DNA from: Asaia lannensis NBRC 102526
GTDB lineage: Bacteria > Pseudomonadota > Alphaproteobacteria > Acetobacterales > Acetobacteraceae
Assembly: GCF_024054035.1 (NCBI RefSeq)
Contig: NZ_JAMXQU010000012.1
Location: forward strand, 18,787 to 82,786
Length of the DNA stretch: 64,000 nt
Direction of reading: 5' to 3'
Part shown: positions 62,761-64,000 of the stretch, in pieces
How positions within the stretch are numbered: position 1 is the stretch's first letter
Layout of the letters: each line of letters begins with the position of its first letter
Notes under the pieces: model-generated
What the model saw: the letters and a program-made list of their open reading frames with translations, nothing else
What the model was told of the DNA's origin: nothing
The model's database searches: none
Translations under genes and position numbers: made by a program

Positions 62761-64000
62761 ATGTCCATTGCCTTTCGTACCGATCCTGCCTCCCGCAGGA
62801 CGGTTGATCGTGCGCTCACGCGCCGTCATTTCGTGACCGGGCTTTCCGGCCTCGCCCTGACCCCCTTGGTGCCACATGCTCGTGCCGATGCGGCTCCTGT
62901 CGATGCATCGGCAATACCGGAGCGTGCATCCTCCTATTACCGCCTCGATATCGACACGAGACGCTGGAAGGTTGGAACGCGAAGCGCTCACGGTTTTACA
63001 GTGAACGGGTCCGTCCCTGCCCCCACGCTACGCTGGCGTGAAGGCGACGATATGACGCTCGATATTATCAATCACCTCGATGCGCCCACATCCATCCACT
63101 GGCATGGCATACGACTGCCTGCCTCGATGGACGGCGTACCGGGGCTGAGCTTTGGCGGCATTCCTGCGAAAGGGCGTTTCACCTATCGCTTTCCTCTCAA
63201 GCAGTCCGGGACATACTGGTATCACAGCCATTCGGGCATGCAGGAAGCACAGGGGCTATTCGGCGCACTCGTTATCGATCCCGCCAAACCGCAGCCCCGT
63301 CGATACGAACGCGACTATGTCATCGTGCTTTCCGACTGGAGCGATGTTGCCCCGCACGACATCATCAGCAACCTCAAGCAGCAGGACGACTACTACAACT
63401 TCCGGCAACGCAGTGTGGCCTCTTTATTCCGTGAAGCCCGCCAGCAGGGCCTGAACGAGGCCGTAAGCAGCCGTCTCATGTGGTCGCGCATGCGCATGTC
63501 GGCGACAGATATCTCCGATGTCAGTGGCGTGATCTACAGCTATCTCATCAACGGTCGGGCGCCGGATCAGAACTGGACAGGCTTGTTCTCTCCGGGTGAG
63601 CGTATCCGGCTGCGGGTGATCAATGCCTCTGCAATGACGCTTTTCGACTTTCGCATACCGGGGCTCGATTTCGATATCATCGCGGCAGATGGATCCGATG
63701 TTCAGCCCGTGCGTGTGGAGGAGTTCCGCATCGGACCGGCGGAGACCTACGATCTGATCGTAACGCCGACCGAAAGCCGCGCCTGGACGATTTTCGTCCA
63801 GCCTGAAGACCGGACCGGTTTTGCGCGCGGCACGCTTGCACCGGCACCCGGTATGCAGGCCCCCATCCCGGCTATGGACCCGCGTCCCGTCCGAACGATG
63901 GTCGATATGGGCATGAGCGGCATGAGCGGCATGAGCGGCATGAGCGGCATGAGCGGCATGAGCGGCATGAGCGGCATGAGCGGCATGAGCGGCATGAGCG
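62761..64000 (+). CDS. Multicopper oxidase CopA (copper resistance), Tat-exported, 3' end cut by the window
   Basis: The frame is open to the edge (413 codons). A Tat signal (TRRHFVTGLSGLALTPLVPHARA-D, about 20-43) is followed by the first cupredoxin domain with copper-binding HWHGIRLP and GTYWYHSHSGMQEAQGLFGALVIDP, then domain 2 with RVINASAMTLFDFRIPG. The Met-rich region starts with MVDMG near residue 380 and contains at least nine MSG repeats. PcoA/CopA oxidases oxidise Cu(I) in the periplasm and bind many coppers through Met-rich loops. The C-terminal type I/III sites lie outside. AGGA lies 12 nt before the ATG. Confidence 0.9.
   Translation, partial: MSIAFRTDPASRRTVDRALTRRHFVTGLSGLALTPLVPHARADAAPVDASAIPERASSYYRLDIDTRRWKVGTRSAHGFTVNGSVPAPTLRWREGDDMTLDIINHLDAPTSIHWHGIRLPASMDGVPGLSFGGIPAKGRFTYRFPLKQSGTYWYHSHSGMQEAQGLFGALVIDPAKPQPRRYERDYVIVLSDWSDVAPHDIISNLKQQDDYYNFRQRSVASLFREARQQGLNEAVSSRLMWSRMRMSATDISDVSGVIYSYLINGRAPDQNWTGLFSPGERIRLRVINASAMTLFDFRIPGLDFDIIAADGSDVQPVRVEEFRIGPAETYDLIVTPTESRAWTIFVQPEDRTGFARGTLAPAPGMQAPIPAMDPRPVRTMVDMGMSGMSGMSGMSGMSGMSGMSGMSGMSGMS
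63913..64000 (+). repeat. Nine-base tandem repeat encoding Met-Ser-Gly
   Basis: ATGAGCGGC repeats exactly at least nine times from 63913 to 63993, with a tenth starting at 63994 and cut by the window end. It lies in frame in the multicopper oxidase gene, so copy-number change would alter Met count without breaking the frame. The identical repeats favour slippage. Confidence 0.95.

Noticed and set aside
63913..64000. Tandem repeats considered as CRISPR
   Set aside because: Nine-base units with no spacers, in frame in a multicopper oxidase gene.

Overview
The window looks like chromosomal DNA of an acetic acid bacterium (Acetobacteraceae, Alphaproteobacteria). The reasons are a fused bcsAB cellulose synthase with a BcsD subunit, a single-subunit NAD-type isocitrate dehydrogenase, an alphaproteobacterial general stress response locus (NepR, PhyR, EcfG, HWE-type kinase) and a TrcR/DUF1013 cell-cycle regulator. 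The coding content would fit an Asaia-like genus, but that is inference.

Region by region. 1-5.8 kb is an accessory, partly AT-rich stretch: the 5' part of a secreted GH66 (dextranase-like) enzyme, a Crp/Fnr-type regulator and a beta-solenoid/Hint-domain protein, lying between two decayed IS5-type transposase remnants. 5.8-12.2 kb holds small metabolic and regulatory genes: MmyB-type regulator/SDR, DUF1330, YitT, and an alpha-keto acid decarboxylase divergent from its likely LysR regulator. 12.3-23.6 kb is a tightly coupled cellulose operon on the minus strand, read bcsZ - BcsH/BcsP-like - bcsQ-like - bcsAB - bcsC - bcsD. 24-28.4 kb is the general stress response locus. 28.4-48 kb is mostly housekeeping: ABC-F ATPase, secDF, mscL, rpmE, Hsp20, trcR, purEK, radC, a degenerate radC paralogue, a UvrD-type helicase, prmA, aminopeptidase P and isocitrate dehydrogenase. 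49.7-52.2 kb has an iron-type alcohol dehydrogenase and a TetR/DUF4188 pair.

52.3-59.3 kb is a gene cluster that reads as a staphyloxanthin-like C30 carotenoid pathway: aldehyde dehydrogenase, CrtN, CrtP, a PlsC-type acyltransferase, CrtQ-like glycosyltransferase and a DUF2141 exported protein. No crtM/squalene synthase lies inside it. 59.5-64 kb is a copper resistance locus: CopA P-type ATPase, CopZ chaperone, a His-rich exported protein and a Tat-exported multicopper oxidase. The last runs off the window inside a Met-Ser-Gly tandem repeat.

The most notable items are the C30 carotenoid cluster in an acetic acid bacterium, the bcs operon that combines BcsQ with BcsD and a BcsAB fusion, the active/degenerate RadC pair, the Hint-domain protein between IS scars, and the second ECF sigma gene with no obvious ATG start. 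I found no tRNA, rRNA or CRISPR array.
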